Shown in pieces: positions 53,868 to 63,370 of a stretch of DNA of 64,000 nt. Made by a program: the position numbers and the translations under genes. The stretch lies in the NCBI RefSeq assembly GCF_013373065.1, contig NZ_JABXIN010000004.1, positions 26,492-90,491 of the forward strand, in the 5' to 3' direction. A model generated the notes under the pieces. The model searched no databases, was not told the DNA's origin, and saw only the letters and a list, made by a program, of their open reading frames with translations. The stretch's first letter is position 1, and each line of letters starts with the position of its first letter. The DNA is from Algoriphagus sp. GTDB taxonomy: Bacteria > Bacteroidota > Bacteroidia > Cytophagales > Cyclobacteriaceae.

Positions 53868-54704
53868 ATGCTACGCATTTTAGAATTCCTTTATCGATTA
53901 AGGGCCTTTTTATTGTTTGTTTTTTTGGAGATCATTGCCATTTGGATGGTTGTCCGCAACAACTCGCCTCAAGGGGCAGCATTTTTTAATAGTTCCATGG
54001 CAATTACCGGAAGCTTATTGAAGACGCAATCCGACCTGGTTGGCTTTTTCAATTTGGCAGATGAAAATCAGGACTTGGCTTCACAAAATGCAGAGTTACT
54101 CGAGAAAATTGCTTTTTTGACTCCTGCTGACTCTATTTCGGAGGAAGGCTTGGATTCTGCATTTCGTGCTACTTACACAGTTCAAAGCGCTCGTATTGTA
54201 GGCCAAACACTTCGTCTTACCCAAAATCACCTAACTATCAATAAAGGAAGCAATCAAGGCGTCAAAGAGGGAATGGGGATTTTTAGTAATGAAGGAGTCG
54301 TAGGCAGAGTAAAAGCCGTTTCTAAAAATTATTCGGTAGGAATTTCCTTATTGAATACTGGACTTTTAGTTTCTTCAAAAATAAAATCCAGTGACGTTTT
54401 TGCTTCGATTAATTGGGATGGAGCCAATCCTCAAGAGGCCAAAATGCTTTACGTGCCACGCCATGTATCAGCCAGCCCCGGAGATACAGTCGTCACCTCC
54501 GGCTATAATGCCATCTTCCCAGAAGGAATTTTAATCGGAACAATCAGTAATGTTTCCCCTGCCGACGATCAAAACTATCTCGACATTAGTGTACGATTAA
54601 GTGCTGATTTTAGTAAACTCAATCATGTATATCTGGTTGAAAACACCCAACTAAGCGAACTGGATTCTTTGTACCAAAAAGCCGAAATCAGCGATGAATA
54701 TTAG
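53868..54704 (+). CDS. mreC: Rod-shape-determining protein MreC
   Basis: A 278-residue elongasome scaffold. One membrane helix (about 10-28, FLLFVFLEIIAIWMVV) is followed by a short coiled coil (about 62-85, NQDLASQNAELLEKIAFL) and the periplasmic double beta-barrel with VVTSGYNAIFPEGILIGTI. It contacts PBP2 to stimulate wall synthesis. It overlaps mreD by 11 bases. Confidence 0.94.
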   Translation: MLRILEFLYRLRAFLLFVFLEIIAIWMVVRNNSPQGAAFFNSSMAITGSLLKTQSDLVGFFNLADENQDLASQNAELLEKIAFLTPADSISEEGLDSAFRATYTVQSARIVGQTLRLTQNHLTINKGSNQGVKEGMGIFSNEGVVGRVKAVSKNYSVGISLLNTGLLVSSKIKSSDVFASINWDGANPQEAKMLYVPRHVSASPGDTVVTSGYNAIFPEGILIGTISNVSPADDQNYLDISVRLSADFSKLNHVYLVENTQLSELDSLYQKAEISDEY

Positions 54705-55218
54705 AAAGTTATTTTCTTACTTGGCTTGGGGAATTGTTCTTTTGGTACTTCAAGTTTTCTTTTTCAAAAACCTTGCACTTTTTGGCGTAGGATTATGTTT
54801 CCTTTACCTAATCCTCATTCTCCACATGCCTGTAAATATGCCCCCTATTTCCTTAATCCTACTTAGTTTTGGATTGGGTTTAGTTGTGGATATCTTTTAT
54901 GATACGGGAGGCATTCATGCAGCGGGAACGACCTTGATAGGCTTTATTCGCCCCTTATGGCTGCGGGCCATCAGCCCAACGGGTGGTTATGATGAGGGTA
55001 CGGAACCTACACTACAAGAAATGGGAACAGGATGGTACCTGACCTATATTCTACCGATGACCTTTTTGTTTTCTCTTCTTTTTTTCACCGTTGATCAATG
55101 GGGCACAATGGGCTTGTTTAATATTCTAAACAAAAGCTTCTTTTCTTCGATTTTGACGGCGCTTTTGGCTATACTTGTACAGGCGTTGTTCTTTAAAAGA
55201 AGGAGGGGAATTCTATGA
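54694..55218 (+). CDS. mreD: Rod-shape-determining protein MreD
   Basis: A 174-residue inner-membrane protein with about five to six helices; recognisable are LQVFFFKNLALFGVGLCFLY and GLVVDIFYDTGGIHAAGTTL, the latter typical of MreD. It is sequence-poor, as the family usually is, so the assignment rests on topology plus position between mreC and the PBP2 gene. It overlaps both neighbours (11 and 4 bases). Confidence 0.92.
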   Translation: MNIRKLFSYLAWGIVLLVLQVFFFKNLALFGVGLCFLYLILILHMPVNMPPISLILLSFGLGLVVDIFYDTGGIHAAGTTLIGFIRPLWLRAISPTGGYDEGTEPTLQEMGTGWYLTYILPMTFLFSLLFFTVDQWGTMGLFNILNKSFFSSILTALLAILVQALFFKRRRGIL

Positions 55219-57017
55219 ACGACCAAAGGCCGTTTGTCATTATTATTATCATTTTCTTGGTGGGTTTGGTACTCTTAACCAAACTCTTTATGATTCAGGT
55301 TGTCGATGATAGTTTTTCGCGAAAAGCAGAGCGAAATGCGATTCAACGTGTAATCGATCATCCCTACAGGGGTCTTATCTATGATCGAAATGGAGAATTG
55401 TTGGTTTACAACAATCCGATTTTTGATTTAATGGTCGTCCCGAAAGAGTTTACCGTAAAAGACACGGCTCGATTTCTGAATATTTTCGGAATCGAAAAAG
55501 AGCAATTGATTACTGCTTACAATGCGGCTAGAAAATATTCTTGGGTAAAACCTTCCCCTTTGATTAAGCAGATTTCCACGACTGATTTTGCAAAAATTCA
55601 GGATTTTCTAATCGATTATCCTGGCTTGTTTATCACCACCCGATCAGTCCGTTCCTATCCCACCCCAATTGCTGCACATGCCTTGGGATACATTGGCGAA
55701 ATCAATGCTCAACAACTTGAAAGAGACACAACCGATTACTATGAGCAAGGCGATTATGTAGGGCTCAGCGGGATGGAGCGTTTCTATGAAGACGAGCTTC
55801 GCGGGAAAAAAGGAGTGAAATACAAAATGGTCAATGTTCGTGGTGTAGACAAAGGACCTTTTAAAAACGGGGCCTATGATACAGCTTCCGTGGCAGGGAT
55901 AAACTTGACCAGTACCCTTGATCGGGATCTTCAATTATATGGAGAATACCTGATGCAGGGAAAAACAGGATCCGTGGTGGCCATAGAACCAAAAACCGGG
56001 GAAATTCTGGCTTTTATTTCTGCGCCTTATTATGATCCCAATGAACTAACTGGAGCAGATTTCGGTAAAAATTACTCTATCTTAAATTCTTTGAATAGCA
56101 AGCCTTTTCTGAATCGTCCGATCATGGCTCGTTATCCTCCAGGCTCTACGTTCAAAATAGTTCAGAGTTTAATTGGACTACAGGAAGGTATTCTTACGCC
56201 AGAAACCACCTATGCTTGCAATAAATCCTTGGTGGCTTGCCATAATCACCCTTCTCCTGTCAATTTGTTTGGAGCAATCCGAAACTCCTGCAACCCCTAT
56301 TACCATCAGGCGTTCCGCAGAATGATCAATCGTGAGATATCTACCAATACATTCAAGGATACCGAAATTGGTCTTGACGCTTGGCGGGAAAAAGTATTGA
56401 AATTTGGATTGGGAGGAAGACTTGGGGTAGACATGCTTGGTGAATATGGAGGCGATGTCCCCTCAAGTAAACTTTATGACAGAGTTTACGGCGAAGGGCG
56501 ATGGAAATATTCCACGATTTATTCCTTATCGATTGGCCAAGGCGAATTATTGGTTACCCCTCTTCAAATGGCAAACCTAGCTGCCATTTTTGCCAACAAA
56601 GGTTATTATTACACACCTCATCTAATCAAAGCGGTAGATGGAGACGCCACTCGTATCCCGGCTAAATTCACAACCAAACACGAAGTGGGCGTAGATGCAA
56701 GGCACTTCGATCTAATTCAGGATGCGATGGCAGAAGCCCTTTACGGAACAGCCAACCGAGCCATTATTGAAGATTTGGTGATCGCAGGAAAGACAGGTAC
56801 TGCTCAAAACCCACATGGAGAGGACCATTCTGTATTTGTGGCTTTTGCGCCAAAAGATGATCCTAAAATCGCCATTGCAGTATATGTGGAGAACGCAGGA
56901 TGGGGAGGAAGAGCGGCCGCAAGTACAGCTTCTTTGATGATCGAAAAATATATCAAAGGACAAATCACCCGACCAGCCTTGGAAGAATATGTGTTGGCAG
57001 GAAACTTTATATATTAA
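55215..57017 (+). CDS. mrdA: Penicillin-binding protein 2, elongation transpeptidase
   Basis: A 600-residue class B penicillin-binding protein: one N-terminal membrane helix (about 6-25), a dimerisation domain (PYRGLIYDRNGELLVYN), and a transpeptidase domain with SxxK in YPPGSTFKIVQ (about 311), SxN in IRNSCNPY (about 358) and KTGT in AGKTGTAQNP (about 526). It cross-links new peptidoglycan along the side wall together with RodA. It overlaps mreD by four bases and its stop is immediately followed by the rodA ATG. Confidence 0.96.
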   Translation: MNDQRPFVIIIIIFLVGLVLLTKLFMIQVVDDSFSRKAERNAIQRVIDHPYRGLIYDRNGELLVYNNPIFDLMVVPKEFTVKDTARFLNIFGIEKEQLITAYNAARKYSWVKPSPLIKQISTTDFAKIQDFLIDYPGLFITTRSVRSYPTPIAAHALGYIGEINAQQLERDTTDYYEQGDYVGLSGMERFYEDELRGKKGVKYKMVNVRGVDKGPFKNGAYDTASVAGINLTSTLDRDLQLYGEYLMQGKTGSVVAIEPKTGEILAFISAPYYDPNELTGADFGKNYSILNSLNSKPFLNRPIMARYPPGSTFKIVQSLIGLQEGILTPETTYACNKSLVACHNHPSPVNLFGAIRNSCNPYYHQAFRRMINREISTNTFKDTEIGLDAWREKVLKFGLGGRLGVDMLGEYGGDVPSSKLYDRVYGEGRWKYSTIYSLSIGQGELLVTPLQMANLAAIFANKGYYYTPHLIKAVDGDATRIPAKFTTKHEVGVDARHFDLIQDAMAEALYGTANRAIIEDLVIAGKTGTAQNPHGEDHSVFVAFAPKDDPKIAIAVYVENAGWGGRAAASTASLMIEKYIKGQITRPALEEYVLAGNFIY

Positions 57018-58292
57018 ATGAGAGAACCCGATATCCCTATTAATCGCGTAGACTGGCTGGTAGTAGTCATCTATTTTGCCTTGGTGATTATCGGCTGGTT
57101 TAATATTTATGCCGCGGTCTATGACAGTCAAGCCCCTCAAAGCATGTTTGACATGTCCATCAATTCCGGACAACAGCTTGTGCGAATTGGGATCTCCGTG
57201 GTTTTGATCATCTTGATCCTGGCTGCAGACCATCGGTTATTTGAAAATCTCGCATTACCCATCTATCTGGTTTTTTTAGGGATATTAATTCTGACCCCTG
57301 TTTTTGGAAAAGAAGTTAACGGGCAGGTTTTATCCATCGGAGTAGGTTCGTTTCGAATTCAACCTGGGGAATTCGCAAAATTTGCCACGGCACTTGCCCT
57401 GGCAAAAGTCATGGAAAGGCCGACCTTCGATTTGACCAAAAGCAAGAACCAAATGATTGCTTTTGGGGTCTTGTTGCTCCCCGTACTTCTTATTTTACTT
57501 CAGCCTGATACCGGGACGGCCATGGTTTACTTTTCCCTTTTGATCATGTTTTATCGGGAGGGATTACCACAATGGTATTATGTGTTGGGCATAGGTTTTA
57601 TTGCCTTGACTCTTTTGGCCTTGGGCTTTGAAAACAACTTATACCTCGTCGCTGCAATTGCAATTCTAGCCCTGATCCTGATGTCTATAGGAAAGCGTTC
57701 TTGGAAGCGGAGTCTTGCATTTGGAGCAATTGCCCTGATGATGATCGGGTATACCTATAGTATAGATTGGGTGGTTTCGAAATTACCTCCACACCAGCAA
57801 AACCGGATCATGGTGCTTTTTAACCCAGATATCGATCCCCTGGGTGTGGGCTGGAATGTGACCCAATCCAAAATAGCCATTGGCTCGGGAGGATTCTTGG
57901 GGAAAGGATATTTGCAAGGCACGCAAACCAAATTTGACTTTGTGCCGGAACAGCACACTGACTTTATTTTCTGTACCCTAGGTGAAGAATTTGGTTGGTT
58001 AGGGAGCTTTATTGTGATTGGCTTATTTGTGGCCTTGCTTTACCGATTGGTCATCATGGCAGAGCGACAGAAAACCCGCTTTTCCCGGATTTATGGGTAT
58101 TCCGTAATTTCAATTCTCTTTTTTCACTTCATGATTAATATTTCCATGACCATTGGTCTTTTCCCAGTAGTTGGAATTCCCCTTCCCTTTTTTAGCTATG
58201 GAGGTTCCTCTCTTTGGTCATTCACCATGTTGCTTTTCATCTTTGTCAAACTGGATGCTTCCAGATCACAGCAACTCGGCCGGATCAATTAA
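57018..58292 (+). CDS. rodA: Rod-shape SEDS glycosyltransferase RodA
   Basis: A 424-residue SEDS-family peptidoglycan polymerase with about ten membrane segments. Motifs include FRIQPGEFAKFATALALAK, LLQPDTGTAMVYFSLL with the catalytic Asp region, the QSKIAIGSGGFLGKGYLQGT loop, and FVPEQHTDFIFCTLGEEFG. Last gene of the mreBCD-mrdA-rodA operon. Its TAA stop shares TTAA with the stop of the convergent gene. No terminator was found in the shared end. Confidence 0.95.
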   Translation: MREPDIPINRVDWLVVVIYFALVIIGWFNIYAAVYDSQAPQSMFDMSINSGQQLVRIGISVVLIILILAADHRLFENLALPIYLVFLGILILTPVFGKEVNGQVLSIGVGSFRIQPGEFAKFATALALAKVMERPTFDLTKSKNQMIAFGVLLLPVLLILLQPDTGTAMVYFSLLIMFYREGLPQWYYVLGIGFIALTLLALGFENNLYLVAAIAILALILMSIGKRSWKRSLAFGAIALMMIGYTYSIDWVVSKLPPHQQNRIMVLFNPDIDPLGVGWNVTQSKIAIGSGGFLGKGYLQGTQTKFDFVPEQHTDFIFCTLGEEFGWLGSFIVIGLFVALLYRLVIMAERQKTRFSRIYGYSVISILFFHFMINISMTIGLFPVVGIPLPFFSYGGSSLWSFTMLLFIFVKLDASRSQQLGRIN

Positions 58293-59380
58293 TCGGTAAA
58301 ACGCCGATACACCACGTGAAGGAATTCCTCAACAGGTTCTGAATTTTCATCCCAGCCTAGTTCAGTTAAATAGCGAACATTGATGACCTCAATTGCTTCA
58401 TCGAAAGATTGACAAGTATCTAGGGTTTTCAATGCATGGGTCAGAAGATCATCATTACCTTCAAAAAGTTCTTTACGGAACATGAAACGCTGATTTATCG
58501 CAAGACTTTCAGACAATTCTCCGATCAGTCCTTTCATTCCCTTATAGCTCTCTGCAGCAAAACGGGATTTGATTCTTCCAGCATCCAACTTCCCGCCAGA
58601 ATGTGCAACTGGAGGTGTCTCCAGAATTGGTGAAGATTGTACTTCCTCTTTTTCTACCTCAGTTTCAGTTGGCGCTGTCTCTTCAGCTACTTCGTCAAAA
58701 AACGAATTACTTTCGGTTTCTTCCTCTTTTTTCTCGGAATCTGCAGTAGGTTCATTTGCTACTTCGAGATAGGCATCCAAATTAAAGGCTTTGATTTCAC
58801 CCAGAGTAGCCAAAAGAAGATTTACCGACTCTAATTGATCTTTGATCACCTGGTAATTAGCAGCTATCGCCTTTTTGTAAGCAAGCGGATCTTGTCCAAA
58901 ACCTGTCTTATCAATCAAAAAAGTAATGACTTGAGGATGCCATTTGTAATACTTTTTATTTTCAACCAAAAACTCATTGATTTTTTGCGAAGGAGCCTGA
59001 TCGATTTCTCCTTGGTAAAAAGCCACTGGATTGGTCGCTAATTCGATGGATTTTTTAACGGCAAATTCCAACAAAGGCTGTAGGTGGGTTCGCTCAACTT
59101 TAATCCGGCGAGAAAGGACATTCATAAATTGAGTAAGCGCTTCATGTACGGCCACATCCCGATAATCGAAATAGGGATTGCTTTTTAATTTCTGAAGCTC
59201 TTGCTGCCAGAGTTCAAACAAGCGTTTGATCACAAAAAAATTAACTTGAACTGAGGCAGTTAAGCCAATGATATCCTGGCCTGTACTGAATTGGCGGTTT
59301 TGATAAAACCGATCACAAACGATCTCTGCGTAATCTTTGGCGTATTTTTCTAAATAATTGCTGTTAATTTGAGTTGTCAT
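58289..59380 (-). CDS. Conserved two-domain protein of unknown function
   Basis: A 363-residue soluble protein that I cannot assign to a named family. Residues 1-210 are helical (FYQNRQFSTGQDIIGLTASV, FMNVLSRRIKVERTHLQPLL); about 215-290 is an acidic, Glu/Thr/Ser-rich linker (TADSEKKEEETESNSFFDE); about 295-363 is a second conserved helical region (LAINQRFMFRKELFEGNDD). No signal peptide, membrane segment or catalytic motif is seen. The ATG at 59380 is preferred to a TTG at 59404. It is divergent from the ferredoxin gene with a 31-base gap. Confidence 0.8.
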   Translation of the reverse strand: MTTQINSNYLEKYAKDYAEIVCDRFYQNRQFSTGQDIIGLTASVQVNFFVIKRLFELWQQELQKLKSNPYFDYRDVAVHEALTQFMNVLSRRIKVERTHLQPLLEFAVKKSIELATNPVAFYQGEIDQAPSQKINEFLVENKKYYKWHPQVITFLIDKTGFGQDPLAYKKAIAANYQVIKDQLESVNLLLATLGEIKAFNLDAYLEVANEPTADSEKKEEETESNSFFDEVAEETAPTETEVEKEEVQSSPILETPPVAHSGGKLDAGRIKSRFAAESYKGMKGLIGELSESLAINQRFMFRKELFEGNDDLLTHALKTLDTCQSFDEAIEVINVRYLTELGWDENSEPVEEFLHVVYRRFTD

Positions 59381-59411
59381 TAGCTGGTGATTTACAAAAG
59401 TCAACGAACAA

Positions 59412-59738
59412 ATGCCCCGAATTGTGATAGAAAACCTCTACAATCGTACCATAGATTCGGAGAAATCTTCGGGTAAAGTTATTGAATTAATTCATGAAAA
59501 TGGTATTGATTGGATGCATGCTTGCGGTAAAAAAGGGCGTTGTACCAGTTGCAAAATGATTGTAGTTTCTGGAATGGAAAACCTGAGTCCTCCAAATGAC
59601 CGGGAGCTTTTTTTCAGAAATCAAGGTCGCTTGAAAGTCAATGAACGCCTTTGTTGTCAGGCTGAACTCCCAGCTGGAGAATTACATATCCGGGTGGCAG
59701 AAATCAATAAATTTCCCCATTTAGCGTATAGTGACTGA
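59412..59738 (+). CDS. 2Fe-2S ferredoxin
   Basis: A 108-residue plant-type ferredoxin. Cluster ligands are Cys38, Cys44, Cys47 (MHACGKKGRCTSCKM) and Cys81 or Cys82 (ERLCCQAEL), in the C-x5-C-x2-C...C arrangement. It is probably a soluble electron carrier; the partner is not evident. It is three bases before tdk on the same strand. Confidence 0.9.
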   Translation: MPRIVIENLYNRTIDSEKSSGKVIELIHENGIDWMHACGKKGRCTSCKMIVVSGMENLSPPNDRELFFRNQGRLKVNERLCCQAELPAGELHIRVAEINKFPHLAYSD

Positions 59739-59741
59739 GGT

Positions 59742-60329
59742 ATGTTTGTAGAACGATCCCCCAGAGGAGCAAAAAATACGGAGCGAAAAGGACAGATTGA
59801 AGTCATCTGTGGATCCATGTTTTCCGGAAAAACAGAGGAACTAATTCGTCGATTAAACCGTGCAAAGATCGCCAAATTGAAAGTGGAGATTTTCAAACCG
59901 AAAATTGATACCCGCTATCATGAGGAAGAAGTCGTCTCCCACAATGAAACCTCCATTCGATCAACCCCTGTCAATTTTGCCGAAGATATTTTGCTATTGG
60001 CTGGGGATTGTGATGTGGTTGGGATTGATGAGGTGCAATTTTTCGATGACCGTATCGTCAACGTGGTCAATCAATTGGCCAATCAGGGTAAGCGGGTGAT
60101 TCTAGCTGGATTGGATATGGATTTCGAAGGGCAGCCTTTTGAACCTATGCCCAAATTGATGGCAACTGCAGAATACGTAACCAAGGTACACGCCATTTGC
60201 GTGAAATGCGGGGATTTGGCAGCATTTTCCCTCCGTCTTTCAGATTCTAGACAAAAGGTGGTCCTGGGTGAAAAAGAAACCTACGAAGCCCGATGCAGAA
60301 GATGCTTTTTGGAAGATAAGCGCCCATGA
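59742..60329 (+). CDS. tdk: Thymidine kinase
   Basis: A 195-residue type II thymidine kinase of the pyrimidine salvage pathway. Walker A is [15 protein letters not shown], the Asp-Glu motif [11 protein letters not shown], the lasso region [14 protein letters not shown], and the structural zinc is bound by CVKCG and CRRCF. Its start is three bases after the ferredoxin stop and it overlaps recO by four bases (ATGA). Confidence 0.96.
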   Translation: MFVERSPRGAKNTERKGQIEVICGSMFSGKTEELIRRLNRAKIAKLKVEIFKPKIDTRYHEEEVVSHNETSIRSTPVNFAEDILLLAGDCDVVGIDEVQFFDDRIVNVVNQLANQGKRVILAGLDMDFEGQPFEPMPKLMATAEYVTKVHAICVKCGDLAAFSLRLSDSRQKVVLGEKETYEARCRRCFLEDKRP

Positions 60330-61018
60330 TTCGAAAGACCGAAGGAATCGTCATCAGCTGCATCCGTTATAGGGAAACCAGCGTGATCGTAAAAATTTTC
60401 ACTCGCGAATTAGGCCTCAAATCCTATATCATCAACGGGGTTCGAAAAGCCGGAAACAAATCAAAAATAGGCCTCTATCAACCCATGACGCTTTTAGATC
60501 TGGTGGTCTACGAAAAAGAAGGAGCCGGATTACAACGCATTTCAGAAGCAAAAATCAGCAATCCCTACCAGCACATTCCTTTTGATTTTCGAAAAACAGG
60601 CATTGCGCTTTTTTTAGCAGAAGGTATCGGAAAATCCATTTATGAAAATTACCAAAATGAATGGTTGTTTGATTGGATCAAGCAGTCCTTGCTTTATTTA
60701 GACTTACCGGATATAGAGCTCCGGCATTATCCTCATGCTTTTTTGATTCAATTGGCAAAATTTTTGGGCTTTGGGCCAGAGGAGGTTTCGATTTTTCTGG
60801 AAGAGAGTAAGACATTACCATTTTCACACGAAGAAATCCCCCTGGTTTCAGATTATCTGCATGATTTGATGGAACAGGCCTTCACATGTAAGACAAAAGT
60901 ACCGCATGTGATTCGGAGAAAACTCCTAGACTACCTATTGGATTTCTTTTCGGAGCAATTGGACCAGAACCATCCCTGGAAATCTATTCCTGTCTTACGG
61001 CAAATTATGGAGGAATAA
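60326..61018 (+). CDS. recO: DNA repair protein RecO
   Basis: A 230-residue recombination mediator that loads RecA in the RecFOR pathway. The N-terminal OB fold ([38 protein letters not shown]) and the helical C-domain ([15 protein letters not shown]) are recognisable. The zinc-finger cysteines found in many RecO proteins are absent. The four-base overlap with tdk implies coupled translation. Confidence 0.92.
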   Translation: MIRKTEGIVISCIRYRETSVIVKIFTRELGLKSYIINGVRKAGNKSKIGLYQPMTLLDLVVYEKEGAGLQRISEAKISNPYQHIPFDFRKTGIALFLAEGIGKSIYENYQNEWLFDWIKQSLLYLDLPDIELRHYPHAFLIQLAKFLGFGPEEVSIFLEESKTLPFSHEEIPLVSDYLHDLMEQAFTCKTKVPHVIRRKLLDYLLDFFSEQLDQNHPWKSIPVLRQIMEE

Positions 61019-61036
61019 AAAGTAAAAAATAAATAT

Positions 61037-61067
61037 TTGTTAAATCAATGATATAACTGTAATATTG
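61037..61067 (+). promoter_or_regulatory. Probable rho promoter
   Basis: TTG (61037-61039, within TTTG), a 20-base spacer and TAATATTG (61060-61067), one mismatch from TAnnTTTG. It gives a leader of about 125 bases before the rho ATG, long enough for autoregulation of rho; none is shown. Confidence 0.5.
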
Positions 61068-61199
61068 CATCAATACCGTAAATGAACAGGCCAGCCCACT
61101 TTGGTCTGAAACTTTCCAGCAGTTCTTTTTTGCTTCGAAAACATTTACGATTCCTAATTAGCATTTTAGCACACATTATTTATTTATCATCATCTCTTT

Positions 61200-62948
61200 A
61201 TGTACAACATAGAAGAACTCAGAATCAGATTATTATCTGAGCTGAAGGAAATCGCTGAGGAGTTGGGCGTCAAAAACTTCAAATCCTTGAAAAAAGACGA
61301 ACTCGTTTATGCTATTCTCGACCAGCAAGCCATCACCCCCGAGAAAGCCCTTCCCAAGAAAAAGCCCGCTTTAGCTGAGATCCAAGAAAAACCAGCTCCA
61401 GAACCAGAATCCAAACCAGCCCAAAAGTCGGCTGAAAAACCTCAAGAGGAAGCTGAATACAAACCAAAATTCAAGCGTCAAAATGTGACCGAAGCTCCTT
61501 CAGAGGCTCCTTCTTCCGAGGAAAAACCGAGCCCTAAACGCGAGGAAAAGGCTGAGAAGCCGAAACACAAAGCTGAAAAGAAACCAGCTGAAGCAGCAGA
61601 GGATGCTCCAAAAACATTCCGTCCTCGAAAGCGAGTATTTGAAGAGGTCAATGTAGAAAAGGCTTCACAAGAAGAAGAAACTACCAAACCGGAACCAACG
61701 GCTGAGCAAAAGGCTGAGCCAGAAGTAGAACTTCCGAAGCGAAAGAATTTCAAATCCCAAGATGAGGTTTTAGCACCTGCTGCAGAAACTGTTCCCGGCA
61801 ACAAAAAGAAACCTTATGTAAGTCCGCGGGAATTTGACGGAGTCATCGAAAATGAGGGCGTCTTGGAAATTATGCAAGAAGGATATGGGTTCCTTCGGTC
61901 CTTAGATTACAACTACCTAGCCTCTCCGGACGATATTTATGTATCTCCAAGTCAAATCAAACTTTTTGGATTGAAAACCGGAGATCATATTAAGGGGTCT
62001 ATCCGACCACCTAAAGAAGGAGAAAAATACTTTGCCCTCCTAAAAATCGGAACAGTCAACGGAAAAACTACCGATGAAATCCGGGATCGGGTTCCATTCG
62101 AATACCTAACGCCTTTATTCCCTGAAGAGCGATTAAATCTTTCCACTAAGCCTGATGGATATTCCACACGGATTTTGGATCTCTTCTCCCCTATCGGAAA
62201 AGGGCAGCGTGGGATGATCGTAGCCCAGCCAAAAACAGGTAAAACGGTCCTTTTGCAGCAAATTGCCAATGCCATTGCCCAAAATCATCCGGAAGTTCAT
62301 TTGATGATTTTGCTGATCGACGAACGTCCAGAAGAAGTAACCGATATGGCGCGATCTGTACGAGGCGAGGTGATTTCATCAACTTTTGATGAGCAAGCCG
62401 AACGCCACGTCAAGGTGGCCAATATCGTTTTGGAAAAAGCCAAGCGAATGGTAGAGGTAGGCCATGATGTGGTGATTCTATTGGACTCTATCACTAGACT
62501 TGCCCGTGCACACAATACCGTTGTGCCTAGCTCTGGAAAAATCCTTTCCGGTGGTGTGGATGCGAATGCATTGCATAAGCCAAAACGATTCTTCGGTGCC
62601 GCTCGAAATGTAGAAAATGGAGGCTCCTTGACCATCATTGCTACCGCTTTGGTGGAAACAGGTTCCAAAATGGACGAGGTGATCTTTGAAGAATTCAAGG
62701 GAACCGGTAACATGGAATTGGCCTTGGACAGAAAGTTAGCCAACCGCCGAATCTACCCTGCCATCGATGTCTTGAGTTCAGGTACTCGACGAGAGGACTT
62801 GTTGATGGACAAGGAAGAGATGCAGCGTGTTTGGATCCTTCGAAAATTGATGAGCGACATGACTTCTCAAGAATCCATGGAATTCTTGCTTCAACGTATG
62901 AAAGGAACCCGCGACAATGCAGAGTTCTTGATCAGCATGAACGGATAA
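61200..62948 (+). CDS. rho: Transcription termination factor Rho with long disordered insert
   Basis: A 582-residue hexameric RNA helicase that ends transcripts. Residues 1-45 are the Rho N-terminal domain ([20 protein letters not shown]); about 50-200 is a Lys/Glu/Pro/Ala-rich, probably disordered insert; about 215-285 is the RNA-binding cold-shock-like domain ([20 protein letters not shown]); the ATPase follows with Walker [14 protein letters not shown] (about 346), [13 protein letters not shown], and [12 protein letters not shown]. Such inserts are known in Bacteroidota Rho and have been linked to condensate formation in Bacteroides. A terminator follows. Confidence 0.96.
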   Translation: MYNIEELRIRLLSELKEIAEELGVKNFKSLKKDELVYAILDQQAITPEKALPKKKPALAEIQEKPAPEPESKPAQKSAEKPQEEAEYKPKFKRQNVTEAPSEAPSSEEKPSPKREEKAEKPKHKAEKKPAEAAEDAPKTFRPRKRVFEEVNVEKASQEEETTKPEPTAEQKAEPEVELPKRKNFKSQDEVLAPAAETVPGNKKKPYVSPREFDGVIENEGVLEIMQEGYGFLRSLDYNYLASPDDIYVSPSQIKLFGLKTGDHIKGSIRPPKEGEKYFALLKIGTVNGKTTDEIRDRVPFEYLTPLFPEERLNLSTKPDGYSTRILDLFSPIGKGQRGMIVAQPKTGKTVLLQQIANAIAQNHPEVHLMILLIDERPEEVTDMARSVRGEVISSTFDEQAERHVKVANIVLEKAKRMVEVGHDVVILLDSITRLARAHNTVVPSSGKILSGGVDANALHKPKRFFGAARNVENGGSLTIIATALVETGSKMDEVIFEEFKGTGNMELALDRKLANRRIYPAIDVLSSGTRREDLLMDKEEMQRVWILRKLMSDMTSQESMEFLLQRMKGTRDNAEFLISMNG

Positions 62949-62972
62949 TTCTATTAATAATAAATTGAACTA

Positions 62973-63010
62973 GACCCTGATTGGTATTCCTTTCAGGGTC
63001 TTTTCATTTC
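62973..63010 (+). terminator. rho terminator
   Basis: GACCCTGA (62973-62980) and TCAGGGTC (62993-63000) pair perfectly around a 12-base loop and are followed by TTTTCATTTCTTTT. It lies 25 bases after the rho stop. Confidence 0.85.
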
Positions 63011-63370
63011 TTTTGAATTTGAATACCCTCATCCATATTGCTTTTTCTATACAGCTACAAATATTTTCTTGATTTTTTGGAGAAAACAAAATTTTCAATA
63101 GATTTGAATCCCTTTGTCTGTAAAATTTAAAATATAATTTGTGTGTTAACAAAATAATGTACTTGATTATATATTAATTGAATTTCAAAAAGTATATAGT
63201 CATGTTTTATAAAATATATATAAAGGGGATATATTTTATAAGCTAACTGATAATCAAGTAGTAAGACCTAAAAAATCAAGCGAATAAATTAGGGCTTACG
63301 AAAGAAATATCTTATATTTGTAATGCATTTTTTACCCGATAAAATGCATTTAAATGCTTAACAAGGGCCT
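63011..63370. other. AT-rich intergenic stretch before the surface-protein gene
   Basis: No gene is credible here; the only long reading frame on the minus strand (62970-63152) runs through the rho terminator. The DNA is markedly AT-rich (for example TTTTATAAAATATATATAAA near 63210-63230), as is common for upstream regions of long surface-protein genes. The only signal I can name is the -7 box at 63313-63320. Confidence 0.6.
63313..63320 (+). promoter_or_regulatory. -7 box for the surface-protein gene
   Basis: TATATTTG, an exact TAnnTTTG match, 50 bases before the ATG at 63371. The -33 position shows TTA, not TTG. Confidence 0.5.

Noticed and set aside
56712..57233. 173-codon open frame on the minus strand
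   Set aside because: It is antisense to the end of mrdA and start of rodA; its sequence is Cys/His-rich without a known fold.
62970..63152. 60-codon minus-strand frame after rho
   Set aside because: It runs through the rho terminator and codes a Lys/Asn/Phe-rich string expected of random AT-rich DNA.
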